A stretch of DNA of 64,000 nucleotides. Origin: an uncultured Bacteroidales bacterium. Lineage in GTDB: Bacteria > Bacteroidota > Bacteroidia > Bacteroidales > P3. Positions 44,111 through 52,639 of this stretch are shown here, piece by piece. The stretch lies in assembly GCA_900318835.1 (NCBI GenBank), contig ONLW01000009.1, positions 62,001-126,000 of the forward strand, in the 5' to 3' direction. The notes beneath the pieces were generated by a model that worked only from the letters and a program-made list of their open reading frames with translations, was not told where the DNA came from and searched no databases. Both the position numbers and the translations under genes were made by a program. The stretch's first letter is position 1. Every line of letters begins with the position of its first letter.

Positions 44111-44989
44111 TTATCTCTGCTCGTGACGGTGGTAGGCTTGGAGCGTGTTCTGCAAGAGCGACACGATGGTCAGCGGTCCCACGCCACCGGGCACGGGAGT
44201 CACCCAACTGCATTTCTTGTCGACCTCCGAGTGCTTCACATCACCAATGACACGATAGCCGTTCTTTTTCGTAGCGTCGGGCACACGATGGATTCCAACG
44301 TCGACCACCACGGCACCTTCCTTCACCATATCCTCGGTGACGAATTCAGGCTTGCCGATGGCCACCACAAGGATGTCTGCCTGAAGGGTAAGTTCCCTGA
44401 GGTTCTGCGTCTTGCTGTGGCACATGGTGACGGTGCAGTCAAATCCTTTGCGGCTCAGCAGGTTGGCAGCAGGAGTACCCACAATATTCGAGCGGCCAAG
44501 CACCACACAATGCTTGCCAGTAGTCTCGATGCCATAGCGTTTGAGCAACGTGCAGATTCCCATGGGCGTGGCAGGCACGAAGCATTCTTCGCCAAGGACC
44601 ATGCGACCGATGTTGATGGGCGTGAAACCGTCGACATCCTTGTCGGGAGAAATGGCATTAATAACCTTCTGCTCATTAATATGTTTGGGCAAAGGAAGCT
44701 GAACGATAAAACCGTCGATGTCAGGGTCGTTATTGAGGAACTCGATGGTTTCGAGAAGCTGATTTTCCGTGGTCTTCTCGTTCATGCGATAGACACTGGA
44801 GGTGAAGCCCACCTCATGGGAGGATTTCTCCTTGTTGGCGACGTAGGTCATGCTGGCCCCATCCTCGCCCACGATTACTGCGGCCAAATGGGGAGCACGG
44901 TGTCCCTGTTGGGTCAGCGCACGCACTTCGTTGGCTATCTCGTCTTTGATTTGCAAGGCCAAAGCCTTGCCGTCCAATAATTCTGTCAT
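44111..44989 (-). CDS. folD: bifunctional methylenetetrahydrofolate dehydrogenase / cyclohydrolase
   Basis: FolD interconverts 5,10-methylene-, methenyl- and 10-formyl-tetrahydrofolate. The 292 residues are full length: [20 protein letters not shown] near residue 45 (catalytic Tyr and Lys), [20 protein letters not shown] near 95, [34 protein letters not shown] near 160 for NAD(P) binding, and [17 protein letters not shown] near 265. It starts 17 bases after ffh, suggesting one transcript, and ends at the terminator 44081-44110. Confidence 0.97.
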   Translation of the reverse strand: MTELLDGKALALQIKDEIANEVRALTQQGHRAPHLAAVIVGEDGASMTYVANKEKSSHEVGFTSSVYRMNEKTTENQLLETIEFLNNDPDIDGFIVQLPLPKHINEQKVINAISPDKDVDGFTPINIGRMVLGEECFVPATPMGICTLLKRYGIETTGKHCVVLGRSNIVGTPAANLLSRKGFDCTVTMCHSKTQNLRELTLQADILVVAIGKPEFVTEDMVKEGAVVVDVGIHRVPDATKKNGYRVIGDVKHSEVDKKCSWVTPVPGGVGPLTIVSLLQNTLQAYHRHEQR

Positions 44990-45006
44990 ATATATCGTTT
45001 ATTGTT

Positions 45007-46326
45007 TTATCTTCTTTTCCGCATCGGCAACTTGCCTCCATTTCTAGATACCATCTTCATCATCTTGCGGGTATCCTCGAATTGTTTCAGGAATCGGTTA
45101 AGCTCCTGGATACTGCGGCCGCTACCGGCAGCGATGCGTTGTTTGCGGCTACCGTTGAGACAACTCGGATTCCGGCGCTCGTAGGGCGTCATGGAACCTA
45201 TCATCGACTCGATGGGAACAAAAGCATCGTCGCCAATTTCCACATTCTTAGTCAGTTTGTCCATACCGGGAATCATGCCGATGAGGTCTTTCATCGAACC
45301 CATCTTCTTGATCTGGGCAATCTGCGAAAGGAAATCTTCGAAGTTGTACTCGTTGTGCATCAACTTCTTAGAGATCTTTCTAGCTTCCATCTCGTCGTAC
45401 TGCTCCTGAGCACGCTCCACGAGGCTGACCACATCACCCATGCCGAGGATACGGTTGGCCATACGGTCGGGATGGAACACATCGAGGGCATCCATCTTCT
45501 CACCGATACCGACAAACTTGATGGGCTTCTGAACTGTGTAGCGGATAGTGAGGGCGGCACCGCCACGGGTGTCACCATCGAGCTTGGTAAGCACAACGCC
45601 GTCGAAATCAATACGGTCATTAAAAGCCTTGGCTGTATTGACTGCATCCTGACCGGTCATCGAGTCGACCACGAAGAGTGTCTCCTGAGGCTGCAGCTCT
45701 TTCTTCAAGGCGGCAATCTCGTCCATCATCTCCTCGTCGACAGCCAGACGGCCGGCGGTATCGACAATAACCACTTGATAGCCGCGACCTTTGGCCTCGT
45801 TGACGGCGTGTTTGGCAATCTCCACGGGATTCTTCGACCCTTCCTCGGTATAAACCGGCACCTGAACCTGTTCACCCAAGGTCTGCAACTGGCTGATAGC
45901 GGCAGGACGATAGACGTCGCCAGCCACCAGCATCACACTTTTGCCCTTCTTGGTCTTCAAGTAGTTGGCCAGCTTGGCGCTGAAGGTGGTCTTACCGGAA
46001 CCCTGCAAACCGGCGATGAGCACGATAGCAGGCTGCCCCTTGACATTGATTTCCACCGCCGCGGAGCCCATGAGCTTGGTAAGTTCCTCGTGCACAATCT
46101 TCACCATCAACTGGCCGGGCTCGATGCTCTGAATGACGTTGCGGCCCAGTGCCTCGGCCTTCACTTTGTCGGTGAATTCTTTGGCAATAGGATAGCTCAC
46201 GTCGGCGTCCAAGAGGGCCTTGCGCACCTCTTTAACGGTCTCGGCAACATTAATATCGGTAATTGACCCTTTACCGCGAAGGGTGTGTAACGCTTTCTCT
46301 ATCTTGCTACTAAGGTTCTCAAACAT
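45007..46326 (-). CDS. ffh: signal recognition particle GTPase Ffh
   Basis: Ffh binds signal sequences and 4.5S RNA and, with FtsY, targets nascent membrane proteins. The 439-residue protein has the N domain (MFENLSSKIEKALHTLRGKG), the G domain with IAGLQGSGKTTFSAKLANYL near residue 105, VDTAGRLAVDEEMMDEI near 190, TKLDGDTRGGAAL near 250, and the methionine-rich M domain (IKKMGSMKDLIGMIPGMDKL near 345; SGRSIQELNRFLKQFEDTRK near 405). It lies alone with folD behind a TATCTTTG box at 46361. The SRP RNA gene is not visible in the window. Confidence 0.97.
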   Translation of the reverse strand: MFENLSSKIEKALHTLRGKGSITDINVAETVKEVRKALLDADVSYPIAKEFTDKVKAEALGRNVIQSIEPGQLMVKIVHEELTKLMGSAAVEINVKGQPAIVLIAGLQGSGKTTFSAKLANYLKTKKGKSVMLVAGDVYRPAAISQLQTLGEQVQVPVYTEEGSKNPVEIAKHAVNEAKGRGYQVVIVDTAGRLAVDEEMMDEIAALKKELQPQETLFVVDSMTGQDAVNTAKAFNDRIDFDGVVLTKLDGDTRGGAALTIRYTVQKPIKFVGIGEKMDALDVFHPDRMANRILGMGDVVSLVERAQEQYDEMEARKISKKLMHNEYNFEDFLSQIAQIKKMGSMKDLIGMIPGMDKLTKNVEIGDDAFVPIESMIGSMTPYERRNPSCLNGSRKQRIAAGSGRSIQELNRFLKQFEDTRKMMKMVSRNGGKLPMRKRR

Positions 46327-46353
46327 AATCTACACTACATTATTTTTCCATTG

Positions 46354-46361
46354 CAAAGATA
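46354..46361 (-). promoter_or_regulatory. -7 box of ffh
   Basis: TATCTTTG on the minus strand, 28 bases before the ffh ATG. The -33 region is A/T-rich without an exact TTTG at 19-22 bases. Confidence 0.5.
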
Positions 46362-46436
46362 CAAAAAAAACTTATATATAATAAAAGAATTTTATGCCGC
46401 AAAACAAACGCTCCCCTCCCCCCACCCTCCTAGCAC

Positions 46437-46453
46437 CCCTCCCTCAGGGAGGA
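46437..46453. repeat. GC-rich palindrome upstream of ffh
   Basis: CCTCCCTCAGGGAGG is an odd-centred palindrome in a C-rich stretch (46410-46460). It resembles the CCCCTCTCC/GGAGAGGGG palindrome inside the GH2 gene in size and composition. It adjoins repeat copy 6. Confidence 0.65.
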
Positions 46454-46481
46454 GACGCCACGCAGGTCGTAGGATATATTA

Positions 46482-46572
46482 CCCTACCCCCCACCATCAC
46501 CTACCATGGTAGGAGATGGGTAGGTGTTGGGTAGGAGATGGTAAAGAGTTGGGTAAGACTTGATAGGTAGAC
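46482..46572 (-). repeat. phased 11-base palindromic repeat element, copy 6
   Basis: Short left arm CCCTACCCCCCACCATCACC, centre CCTACCATGGTAGG. Then units GGTAGGAGATG, GGTAGGTGTTG, GGTAGGAGATG, GTAAAGAGTTG, GGTAAGACTTG and ATAGGTAGACA; the 5' module is degenerate (AATACTGATTT). In the minus-strand reading it precedes ffh; its edge is 156 bases upstream of the ATG and about 120 bases upstream of the -7 box. Confidence 0.83.
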
Positions 46573-46613
46573 AATACTGATTTATAGCCAGTTGCAAAGG
46601 CCATTTTTTAACC

Positions 46614-48005
46614 TTATGAGAAGAGATTGCGAAAAGTTTCTTCAATAACACTAACCGACACTATCTCAATATCATAGCGTTTTATATCCAGTTCTTTGAG
46701 GTTATATTTCGAAATGAATATTTTTTCGAATCCCAGACGGTCGGCCTCAGCCACGCGCTGCTCCACGCGAGCCACGGGACGCACTTCGCCGGAAAGGCCC
46801 AGCTCTGCGGCGAAGGCGATGCGTGGCGAGATGGGAATGTCGACGTTAGAACTCAGTATAGCACAGGCCACTGCGAGGTCGATGGCGGGGTCGTTGACAC
46901 GCAAGCCTCCGGCGATGTTGAGGAAGACGTCCTTGGCTCCGAGTTTGAAGCCACAACGCTTCTCCAAAACAGCCAAGAGCATCGACAAGCGCCTCATGTC
47001 GAAGCCGTTGGCGTTGCGCTGCGGAGTGCCATAGACGGCGCTGGAGACCAAGCTCTGCACCTCGATGAACATGGGTCGCGCGCCCTCCAAAGTGGCGGCA
47101 ACGGCGGCGCCGCTGAGGGTCTCATCGCGCTGACTGAGAAGGAATTCACTCGGATTGGGAACCTCACGCAAACCGCTGCCCTGCATCTCGAAGATGCCAA
47201 TTTCGGCCGTGGAGCCGAAGCGGTTCTTCAAGGCACGGAGAATGCGGTAACCATAGTTGCGGTCGCCCTCGAACTGAAGTACCGCATCCACAATGTGTTC
47301 CATCACCTTGGGGCCCGCGAGGGTGCCGTCTTTGGTGATGTGGCCTATGAGCAGCACAGGCACTCCGGTGGTCTTGGCATAATGCTGGAACTCAGTGGTA
47401 CACTGGCGAATCTGACTCACGCTACCGGCCGGTGAGTCGACATCCTCGGTGGAGATGGTCTGGATGGAGTCGACAATCAGCAGGTCGGGTTGCACGGCGT
47501 TGATATGCTCGAAGATGCGCTGCGTGACGGTCTCGCTGACGACATACAGCTCAGGAGACGCAGCAGGCTGCGTTTCTACAAACGTGGCTTGCGACAACCT
47601 GTCGGCACGCATCTTGATTTGTTGCTCACTCTCCTCGCCGCTGACGTACAACAGTTTGCGGTCGTGAATAGCGAGGGCGGTCTGGAGGAGTAGGGTGCTT
47701 TTTCCAATGCCCGGTTCTCCGCCCAGCAACAACAGGCTCCCTGGCACGATGCCACCGCCCAGCACGCGGTCGAACTCGCCGCAGTGGGTCGGGATGCGCT
47801 TAGTCTCGCTGTAGGTCACCTCCTGGATGCGCTTGGGGATAGAAACAGCTTGATTACCTGAATGCATGATCGGTTGAGAGGAAGTGCCTTTCACAACTTC
47901 CTCGGCGAAGGTGCCGAACTTGCCGCACTCCGGGCAGCGGCCCAGCCAGCTCGACGACTGGTAACCGCACTCCTGACAGAAATAATATGTTTTTGCTTTA
48001 GCCAT
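46614..48005 (-). CDS. radA: DNA repair protein RadA
   Basis: RadA is a RecA-like DnaB-type helicase that extends recombination intermediates. The 463-residue protein has an N-terminal zinc finger (CQECGYQSSSWLGRCPECGK) with two CxxC pairs, and Walker A in LLLGGEPGIGKSTLLLQTAL near residue 90. Walker B is LLIVDSIQTI near 175, and the RadA-specific LKNRFGSTAEIGIFEMQ lies near 250. A C-terminal Lon-like domain follows (LNIAGGLRVNDPAIDLAVAC near 370). It is the last gene of the minus operon from 50585, overlapping the upstream gene by eight bases. Confidence 0.97.
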   Translation of the reverse strand: MAKAKTYYFCQECGYQSSSWLGRCPECGKFGTFAEEVVKGTSSQPIMHSGNQAVSIPKRIQEVTYSETKRIPTHCGEFDRVLGGGIVPGSLLLLGGEPGIGKSTLLLQTALAIHDRKLLYVSGEESEQQIKMRADRLSQATFVETQPAASPELYVVSETVTQRIFEHINAVQPDLLIVDSIQTISTEDVDSPAGSVSQIRQCTTEFQHYAKTTGVPVLLIGHITKDGTLAGPKVMEHIVDAVLQFEGDRNYGYRILRALKNRFGSTAEIGIFEMQGSGLREVPNPSEFLLSQRDETLSGAAVAATLEGARPMFIEVQSLVSSAVYGTPQRNANGFDMRRLSMLLAVLEKRCGFKLGAKDVFLNIAGGLRVNDPAIDLAVACAILSSNVDIPISPRIAFAAELGLSGEVRPVARVEQRVAEADRLGFEKIFISKYNLKELDIKRYDIEIVSVSVIEETFRNLFS

Positions 48006-48624
48006 GATAATCAGCGTCTATGTCTGGTTTATAAAAATTGTTGCGGCACAGAAAAAGCACTGAATAGCAGAGTGACGTCAACATGAAGAATATCTGGGCA
48101 ACAATCACCGGCAGATTGGGGTACTGGTTGGCGAAAGAGATCGGCATAAGCATGTATACCAATGTACTGAGCAGAGGAATCGCCAGCGCCATACAGATAT
48201 AAGTGACAGCCAACACAGTGAGTTTTTCCTTGAACATGCGGATGATGGCAATTATGACCACAACCGTGTAGAACAACGAAAGGAGAGCCGATATGCCTGA
48301 ATATATATAATACGATGTCGAAGTGTCAAAGATATCGTATTCGGGCTGGGGGACGAAAAGGTACAGCTGCCTCGCCGTCACAGCTATGAGCAGCAGCAAC
48401 ATCAGCTTGGGGAATCGTCCCGACTGCCTAGCACCACGGTACATGCAGAAGAGCGAGTAGATCAGTATGGCACAATAGGCGAGATCAATCACATACAAGA
48501 CGCCCTTATACAGTGTCGACGGATATTCATCATGTATCAGATGCCAGCACCGGTCAACAACAAACAACGGCGGCAATAAAGCCACCACGATTTCCCAGGT
48601 CTTGTATTTCTTCAAAAAATTCAT
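47998..48624 (-). CDS. polytopic membrane protein of unknown function
   Basis: This 208-residue protein has about six hydrophobic helices (WEIVVALLPPLFVVDRCW, GVLYVIDLAYCAILIYSLFC, LMLLLLIAVTARQLYLFV and three more near 110-190). I see no catalytic motif and recognise no family. It lies between the U32 gene (six bases upstream) and radA (eight-base overlap), so it is translated as part of that operon. Confidence 0.75.
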   Translation of the reverse strand: MNFLKKYKTWEIVVALLPPLFVVDRCWHLIHDEYPSTLYKGVLYVIDLAYCAILIYSLFCMYRGARQSGRFPKLMLLLLIAVTARQLYLFVPQPEYDIFDTSTSYYIYSGISALLSLFYTVVVIIAIIRMFKEKLTVLAVTYICMALAIPLLSTLVYMLMPISFANQYPNLPVIVAQIFFMLTSLCYSVLFLCRNNFYKPDIDADYHG

Positions 48625-48629
48625 AGTCT

Positions 48630-49871
48630 TTAGAATTCATCAATTACTTTGTCCACGCGGTAGACTTTGTCGCCACGGTGGAGCTGTTCTTTGGAGGCGA
48701 AGGAGAAGCGGTCGCCTTGATGCACCTCGGGAACGGGGTCGCGGTCGGTGCGGAGTTCTTTCACCGTGTCGCGGTAGACGCCAGTGGTTTCTCCTATAAC
48801 CATGATTTCGTCTCCGACACGGAGGATCTCGTTGGTCTGCAGCTGCACTTCAGCGACGTTAATCTTGCCGAAGTAGTTGCGGATAAGACCCAGATAAACT
48901 TTGTTCTCGGTGGCCTGTGATCCATAGCGTTCACTCCACTCGCCGAGCTTCCGTCCGAGGTAGTAACCATCCCAGAAGCCACGGTTGAAGACAGTGGCGA
49001 GCCGCTGCATCCAGCCCTCGATTTTCTCCTTGGTGTAGGAGTCCTCCTCAATGGCCTCGACAGCCTCGCGGTAACACTCGGTGACGGTGCGCACATAGTC
49101 GGCGCTCCTACCCCTCCCTTCTATCTTTAATACCCTTACGCCTGCTTTCACAATCTTATCGAGGAAGCCTATGGTGCAAAGATCCTTGGGAGACATGATA
49201 TACTCGTTGTCAATCTCCAACTCGAGGTCGCTTTCCTTGTCCTTGACAATGTATCCTCGGCGGCAGAGTTGAAGGCAGGCACCACGATTGGCGGAATAGT
49301 TGTAGTTGTCGAGCGAAAGATAGCATTTGCCGGAGACGCTCATGCATAGGGCGCCATGGGCAAAGACCTCTATCTGAACGAGGTCACCTTTGGGACCGCG
49401 GATGTCATTGTCGCGGATAAACTGCGTGATTTCTGCCACCTGACGCAAGGGCAACTCGCGGGCAGTGACGATGACATCGGCAAACTGTGAGTACCAGCGC
49501 ACAGCCTCGGTGTTGGAAACATTGCACTGCGTGGAGATATGCACCTCGACACCAATCCGATTAGCATAGGAGATAACTGCCATATCGGAGGCGATGATAG
49601 CACTCACACCCGCAGCTTTGGCCGCCTCGAGGAGTGCATGCATCTGGGGAATCTCCTCATTATATATAATGGTATTGACGGTGAGATAGGTGCGGACGTT
49701 GGCGACAGAGGCGATGCTGACGATGCGGGGCAAGTCATCGGCGGTGAAGTTGGCCGCGGAACGGGAACGCATATTAAGTTTTCCGACACCGAAATAGACG
49801 GCATTGGCGCCTCCCTGAATAGCTGCCTGCAGACTCTCCCAGGAGCCGACAGGACTCATAATTTCAATCAT
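48630..49871 (-). CDS. U32 family protein, TrhP-like tRNA hydroxylation protein
   Basis: Peptidase-U32-family proteins such as TrhP (YegQ) are needed for prephenate-dependent hydroxylation of tRNA uridine 34, and RlhA acts on 23S rRNA; they carry an Fe-S cluster rather than acting as peptidases. The 413 residues show the U32 signature IEVFAHGALCMSVSGKCYLS near residue 170, continued by NRGACLQLCRRGY with the clustered cysteines. The opening MIEIMSPVGSWESLQAAIQG and LKIEGRGRSADYV near 240 also fit. The C-terminal OB-like domain is present (YFGKINVAEVQLQTNE). It starts one base after the upstream gene stop. Confidence 0.92.
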   Translation of the reverse strand: MIEIMSPVGSWESLQAAIQGGANAVYFGVGKLNMRSRSAANFTADDLPRIVSIASVANVRTYLTVNTIIYNEEIPQMHALLEAAKAAGVSAIIASDMAVISYANRIGVEVHISTQCNVSNTEAVRWYSQFADVIVTARELPLRQVAEITQFIRDNDIRGPKGDLVQIEVFAHGALCMSVSGKCYLSLDNYNYSANRGACLQLCRRGYIVKDKESDLELEIDNEYIMSPKDLCTIGFLDKIVKAGVRVLKIEGRGRSADYVRTVTECYREAVEAIEEDSYTKEKIEGWMQRLATVFNRGFWDGYYLGRKLGEWSERYGSQATENKVYLGLIRNYFGKINVAEVQLQTNEILRVGDEIMVIGETTGVYRDTVKELRTDRDPVPEVHQGDRFSFASKEQLHRGDKVYRVDKVIDEF

Positions 49872-50585
49872 CTAGAATGCAAATGTAAATCCACAAGAAG
49901 CTGTGGAGAAATCGTAAATCATGTGGTCGTTATCATTGTCGTTGACAAAGTTCGAGAGCCAGGCGATGCCGAGCTTGACATTGAACTTCACCTTCTCGCT
50001 ACCGAAGCGGACCATCAGCTGCGGCTCGAAGAGGATATTCGACTTGGTATAATGCTCATATTTGGAGAGAGCCTCAATACCGTCGGAGTCGAACTTGTGG
50101 TATTCATAGTCGGGGAAGAAGGCGCCGACTTTGATGCCGAAACCAAAGTCGAGGTTGATCCTGGTGAGGTCGTGGAAACCGACATTGGCCTGGGCGAAAG
50201 GCAAGTGATAGAAACCGGAAAACTTCTCGCGATTGTCATCTTTGTCATCCCTGTTGGCGCCGCCATAGCCATAGCCAACATAGAATTCAAAGACGCTATT
50301 GTCTCCCATAGGGAAATAGTATCCGGGGGCGACCTGACCAAACCAGTTGTCACCGCCATAGTTGAGATGGACCTGACCCGTCAGCCAACCGTTAAAACCA
50401 TGGCTCACAGTGGCATTAATATTGACAGCATCGGGGACAACAACCCAAGAAGACATGCTCAACGATGCATCCACACGTGTGTCGCCCGCATGGTTGATAA
50501 GGGGAATATCCACAGCCTGAGGATGGTATACAGTGCAACCTGTAAGCGAAAGCAAAAGACCCGTAAGGAATAAAAGTTTCTTCAT
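49872..50585 (-). CDS. outer-membrane beta-barrel lipoprotein
   Basis: I take the ATG at 50585 (MKKLLFLTGLLLSLTGCTVY), which gives a classical lipoprotein signal and 237 residues; an ATG at 50651 lacks a signal. The mature protein alternates polar and aromatic residues in strands (WLTGQVHLNYGGDNWFGQV, VFEFYVGYGYGGANRD, KFNVKLGIAWLSNFV) and ends in GFTFAF, as outer-membrane barrels do. No specific family is recognised. It is the first gene of the operon that continues with the U32 gene, a membrane protein and radA. Confidence 0.8.
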   Translation of the reverse strand: MKKLLFLTGLLLSLTGCTVYHPQAVDIPLINHAGDTRVDASLSMSSWVVVPDAVNINATVSHGFNGWLTGQVHLNYGGDNWFGQVAPGYYFPMGDNSVFEFYVGYGYGGANRDDKDDNREKFSGFYHLPFAQANVGFHDLTRINLDFGFGIKVGAFFPDYEYHKFDSDGIEALSKYEHYTKSNILFEPQLMVRFGSEKVKFNVKLGIAWLSNFVNDNDNDHMIYDFSTASCGFTFAF

Positions 50586-50681
50586 ACAATGGCTTTTAAA
50601 TAAATAATACTTCTCTAACGTCGGTTGGCAAAAAATATTGTGTCCCGGCAATAAAAAGGCCCTATCGTCGTTTTAGCCAAC

Positions 50682-51617
50682 ATGTTCGCAGGAGAAATCA
50701 TATCACTGTTTGTGGCTGTATCGTGGACGGCGACGGCGCTCTTTGCCGAGGTGGCGTCGAAACGCATGGGCTCGCTGCCGCTCAACACATTACGCATGAC
50801 CATGTCTCTGATACTGTTGTCGGCAACCCTCTGGCTGATGATGGGCACCCCCTGGCCGCGCTACGCCGATGGAAGCACATGGATATGGCTGGCACTGAGC
50901 GGAGTAGTTGGTTATGTGATAGGCGACTACTGCCTAATGCAGGGATACATCTACATCGGCTCGCGGTTCGGACAACTCTTCATGACCCTCTCGGCACCTA
51001 CCGCAGCCGTCACAGGATTCCTCCTCCTCGGCGAAAGAATGCGTCCGCTGGCCATCCTCGGTATGTTAATCACCCTCAGCGGGATAACGCTTTCCATCCT
51101 GTCGAAGAATGGCAACACCGTCAAAATGGATCTTCCGAAAAAAGGGATATTCTTTGCTGCGGTGGCAGGCATCTGCCAGGGGCTAGGATTGGTACTGAGC
51201 AAGATCGGGTTGGAGCACTACCATGCCGCCATCAACAGCGTACCGACCTCCCGACACGTCGACATCTACATCCCTTTCGCCGCCACATTTATCCGTGCCT
51301 CGGTGGGGCTGATTGGTTTTTTCTTGTTGCTCAAAGTTTTCAACCACGACTGGAAAGAGAAGCTTCGCCATGCAGCAACCGACCGCAAGGCCATGTGGTG
51401 CCTGCTGGGTGCCACAGTCTTCGGCCCTTTCATCGGCGTCTCGGCCTCGCTACTGGCGACGATGTACACCTCCACGGGCATCGCACAGACCCTTTTCGCC
51501 CTCACCCCTGTGCTCATCATTGCCCCCTCGGCGGTCTTCTTCCACGAGAAGGTCACCCTGCGCGAGGTTCTCGGAGCCCTTCTCTCGGTGGCTGGAGTCT
51601 CCCTGTTTTTCATCTAA
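50682..51617 (+). CDS. EamA/DMT family transporter
   Basis: This is a ten-helix transporter of the drug/metabolite superfamily built of two EamA repeats. The 311 residues begin with ISLFVAVSWTATALFAEVAS. The first repeat carries GVVGYVIGDYCLMQGYIYIG near residue 70 and FMTLSAPTAAVTGFLLLGER near 100. The second repeats the pattern with GPFIGVSASLLATMYTSTGI near 250 and LTPVLIIAPSAVFFHEKVTL near 275. Substrate unknown. It is divergent from the lipoprotein gene at 50585 with 96 bases between, and is followed by repeat copy 7. Confidence 0.92.
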   Translation: MFAGEIISLFVAVSWTATALFAEVASKRMGSLPLNTLRMTMSLILLSATLWLMMGTPWPRYADGSTWIWLALSGVVGYVIGDYCLMQGYIYIGSRFGQLFMTLSAPTAAVTGFLLLGERMRPLAILGMLITLSGITLSILSKNGNTVKMDLPKKGIFFAAVAGICQGLGLVLSKIGLEHYHAAINSVPTSRHVDIYIPFAATFIRASVGLIGFFLLLKVFNHDWKEKLRHAATDRKAMWCLLGATVFGPFIGVSASLLATMYTSTGIAQTLFALTPVLIIAPSAVFFHEKVTLREVLGALLSVAGVSLFFI

Positions 51618-51631
51618 AATCGCACCTTTCT

Positions 51632-51733
51632 AACTACCTCACTCTTAACACCATCTCCTTACCAACTCCTACCCATCTCCTAACCAAGTCCTACCTCAGT
51701 AGGAGATGATAGGGTGATGATAGGGAGGTGTGG
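51632..51733 (+). repeat. phased 11-base palindromic repeat element, copy 7
   Basis: A degenerate 5' module AACTACCTCACTCTTAACACC is followed by units ATCTCCTTACC, AACTCCTACCC, ATCTCCTAACC and AAGTCCTACC. The centre is CCTACCTCAGTAGG, and inverted units AGTAGGAGATG, ATAGGGTGATG and ATAGGGAGGTG follow. The long arm comes first towards the barrel gene at 51829, which starts 96 bases after the element. The 211-base gap holds little else; no exact promoter box is seen. Confidence 0.85.
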
Positions 51734-51828
51734 GGGAGAAAATATTTTTTTCATCCGATATAATATTTCACCTCTTTGTGCGTATTTATCATGTATAAAC
51801 ACTATTTTTTAACAGAAACACTTTTCCA

Positions 51829-52485
51829 ATGAAAAAATTTGCAGTTGCTATGACAGCCATCATGCTGCTAACGGGCATGGTCTCGGCCCAAGATGACGTA
51901 GCCGAAAAGAAAAACATGAGGCCTTGGATTGAAATAAATTGGGGAATAGGTTTTCTCGACGGGAGCACGGGCTTTGCCGACCACATGCAAACCTACCACC
52001 CGGAACTAGATTATAAAGATTCGTATAAACTGGGATCACAACTTGGAATCGCAATCGGTTTCGATTATCGTCAGTTCTCCCTCAGCATACACCTCGAGGG
52101 CATGAACAGCAACGCGGTATTTGTGAAGAACCAGCTTGTAAAGAAGGAGGACATGCTTACCTCTCTTGATTTTGGATACCGCTTCGCCATCGGAAAAGGA
52201 TTCTCGCTGGAACCCACAATAGGTTTCGGCCTCAGTGTCAGCGAAATATTCATCTCCACCTCGCGAGGCGGTACCGATTATGTCAACTCATTCACCACGG
52301 GGAATCTAGCGGTGCCACTGACAATGAGCCTCTGGTTTGACAAAAAGCATCTCGGTGTTTATTTACAATACATCCTCAGTGTCGGACAGTTCAACAAAGC
52401 CCGCATCACAGGTCTTGAGACCGAAGTGGATGACCTGAACTTCACTCCCAGCACACTGACTCTCGGCTGGAAATACCGATTCTAA
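51829..52485 (+). CDS. outer-membrane beta-barrel protein
   Basis: This 218-residue exported protein (signal MKKFAVAMTAIMLLTGMVSA) has about eight amphipathic strands (IEINWGIGFLDGSTGF, GIAIGFDYRQFSLSIHLEG, FSLEPTIGFGLSVSEIF, HLGVYLQYILSV) and ends in the barrel-closing TLTLGWKYRF. It fits the PorT/OmpW-like eight-stranded porin-like group of Bacteroidetes without a specific match. It is a single-gene unit between repeat copy 7 and the terminator at 52538. Confidence 0.82.
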   Translation: MKKFAVAMTAIMLLTGMVSAQDDVAEKKNMRPWIEINWGIGFLDGSTGFADHMQTYHPELDYKDSYKLGSQLGIAIGFDYRQFSLSIHLEGMNSNAVFVKNQLVKKEDMLTSLDFGYRFAIGKGFSLEPTIGFGLSVSEIFISTSRGGTDYVNSFTTGNLAVPLTMSLWFDKKHLGVYLQYILSVGQFNKARITGLETEVDDLNFTPSTLTLGWKYRF

Positions 52486-52537
52486 CAAAACCAGCCTCAC
52501 CTCGCATTCTCTTTTTGACAATTCAGGATTCCCGATC

Positions 52538-52566
52538 GAGCCGCTTTTTTAGGGCGGCTCTTTTTT
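52538..52566 (+). terminator. Rho-independent terminator after the barrel gene
   Basis: GAGCCGC (52538-52544) and GCGGCTC (52554-52560) pair around a nine-base loop, followed by six T. It separates the barrel gene from the glucan synthase promoter. Confidence 0.9.
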
Positions 52567-52567
52567 A

Positions 52568-52599
52568 TTTGGTCATATTGAAAATTTTTCGTAATTTTG
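52568..52599 (+). promoter_or_regulatory. promoter of the cyclic glucan synthase gene
   Basis: TTTG (52568-52571), a 20-base spacer and TAATTTTG (52592-52599) match the consensus. Transcription would start near 52606, 35 bases before the ATG at 52640. Confidence 0.8.
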
Positions 52600-52639
52600 C
52601 ATCGACTTTTTGTTTATTAAACCAAACTAATTGATAACT

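Noticed and set aside
45082..46266. 394-codon plus-strand frame opposite ffh
   Set aside because: Shadow of a conserved gene; no recognisable protein features.
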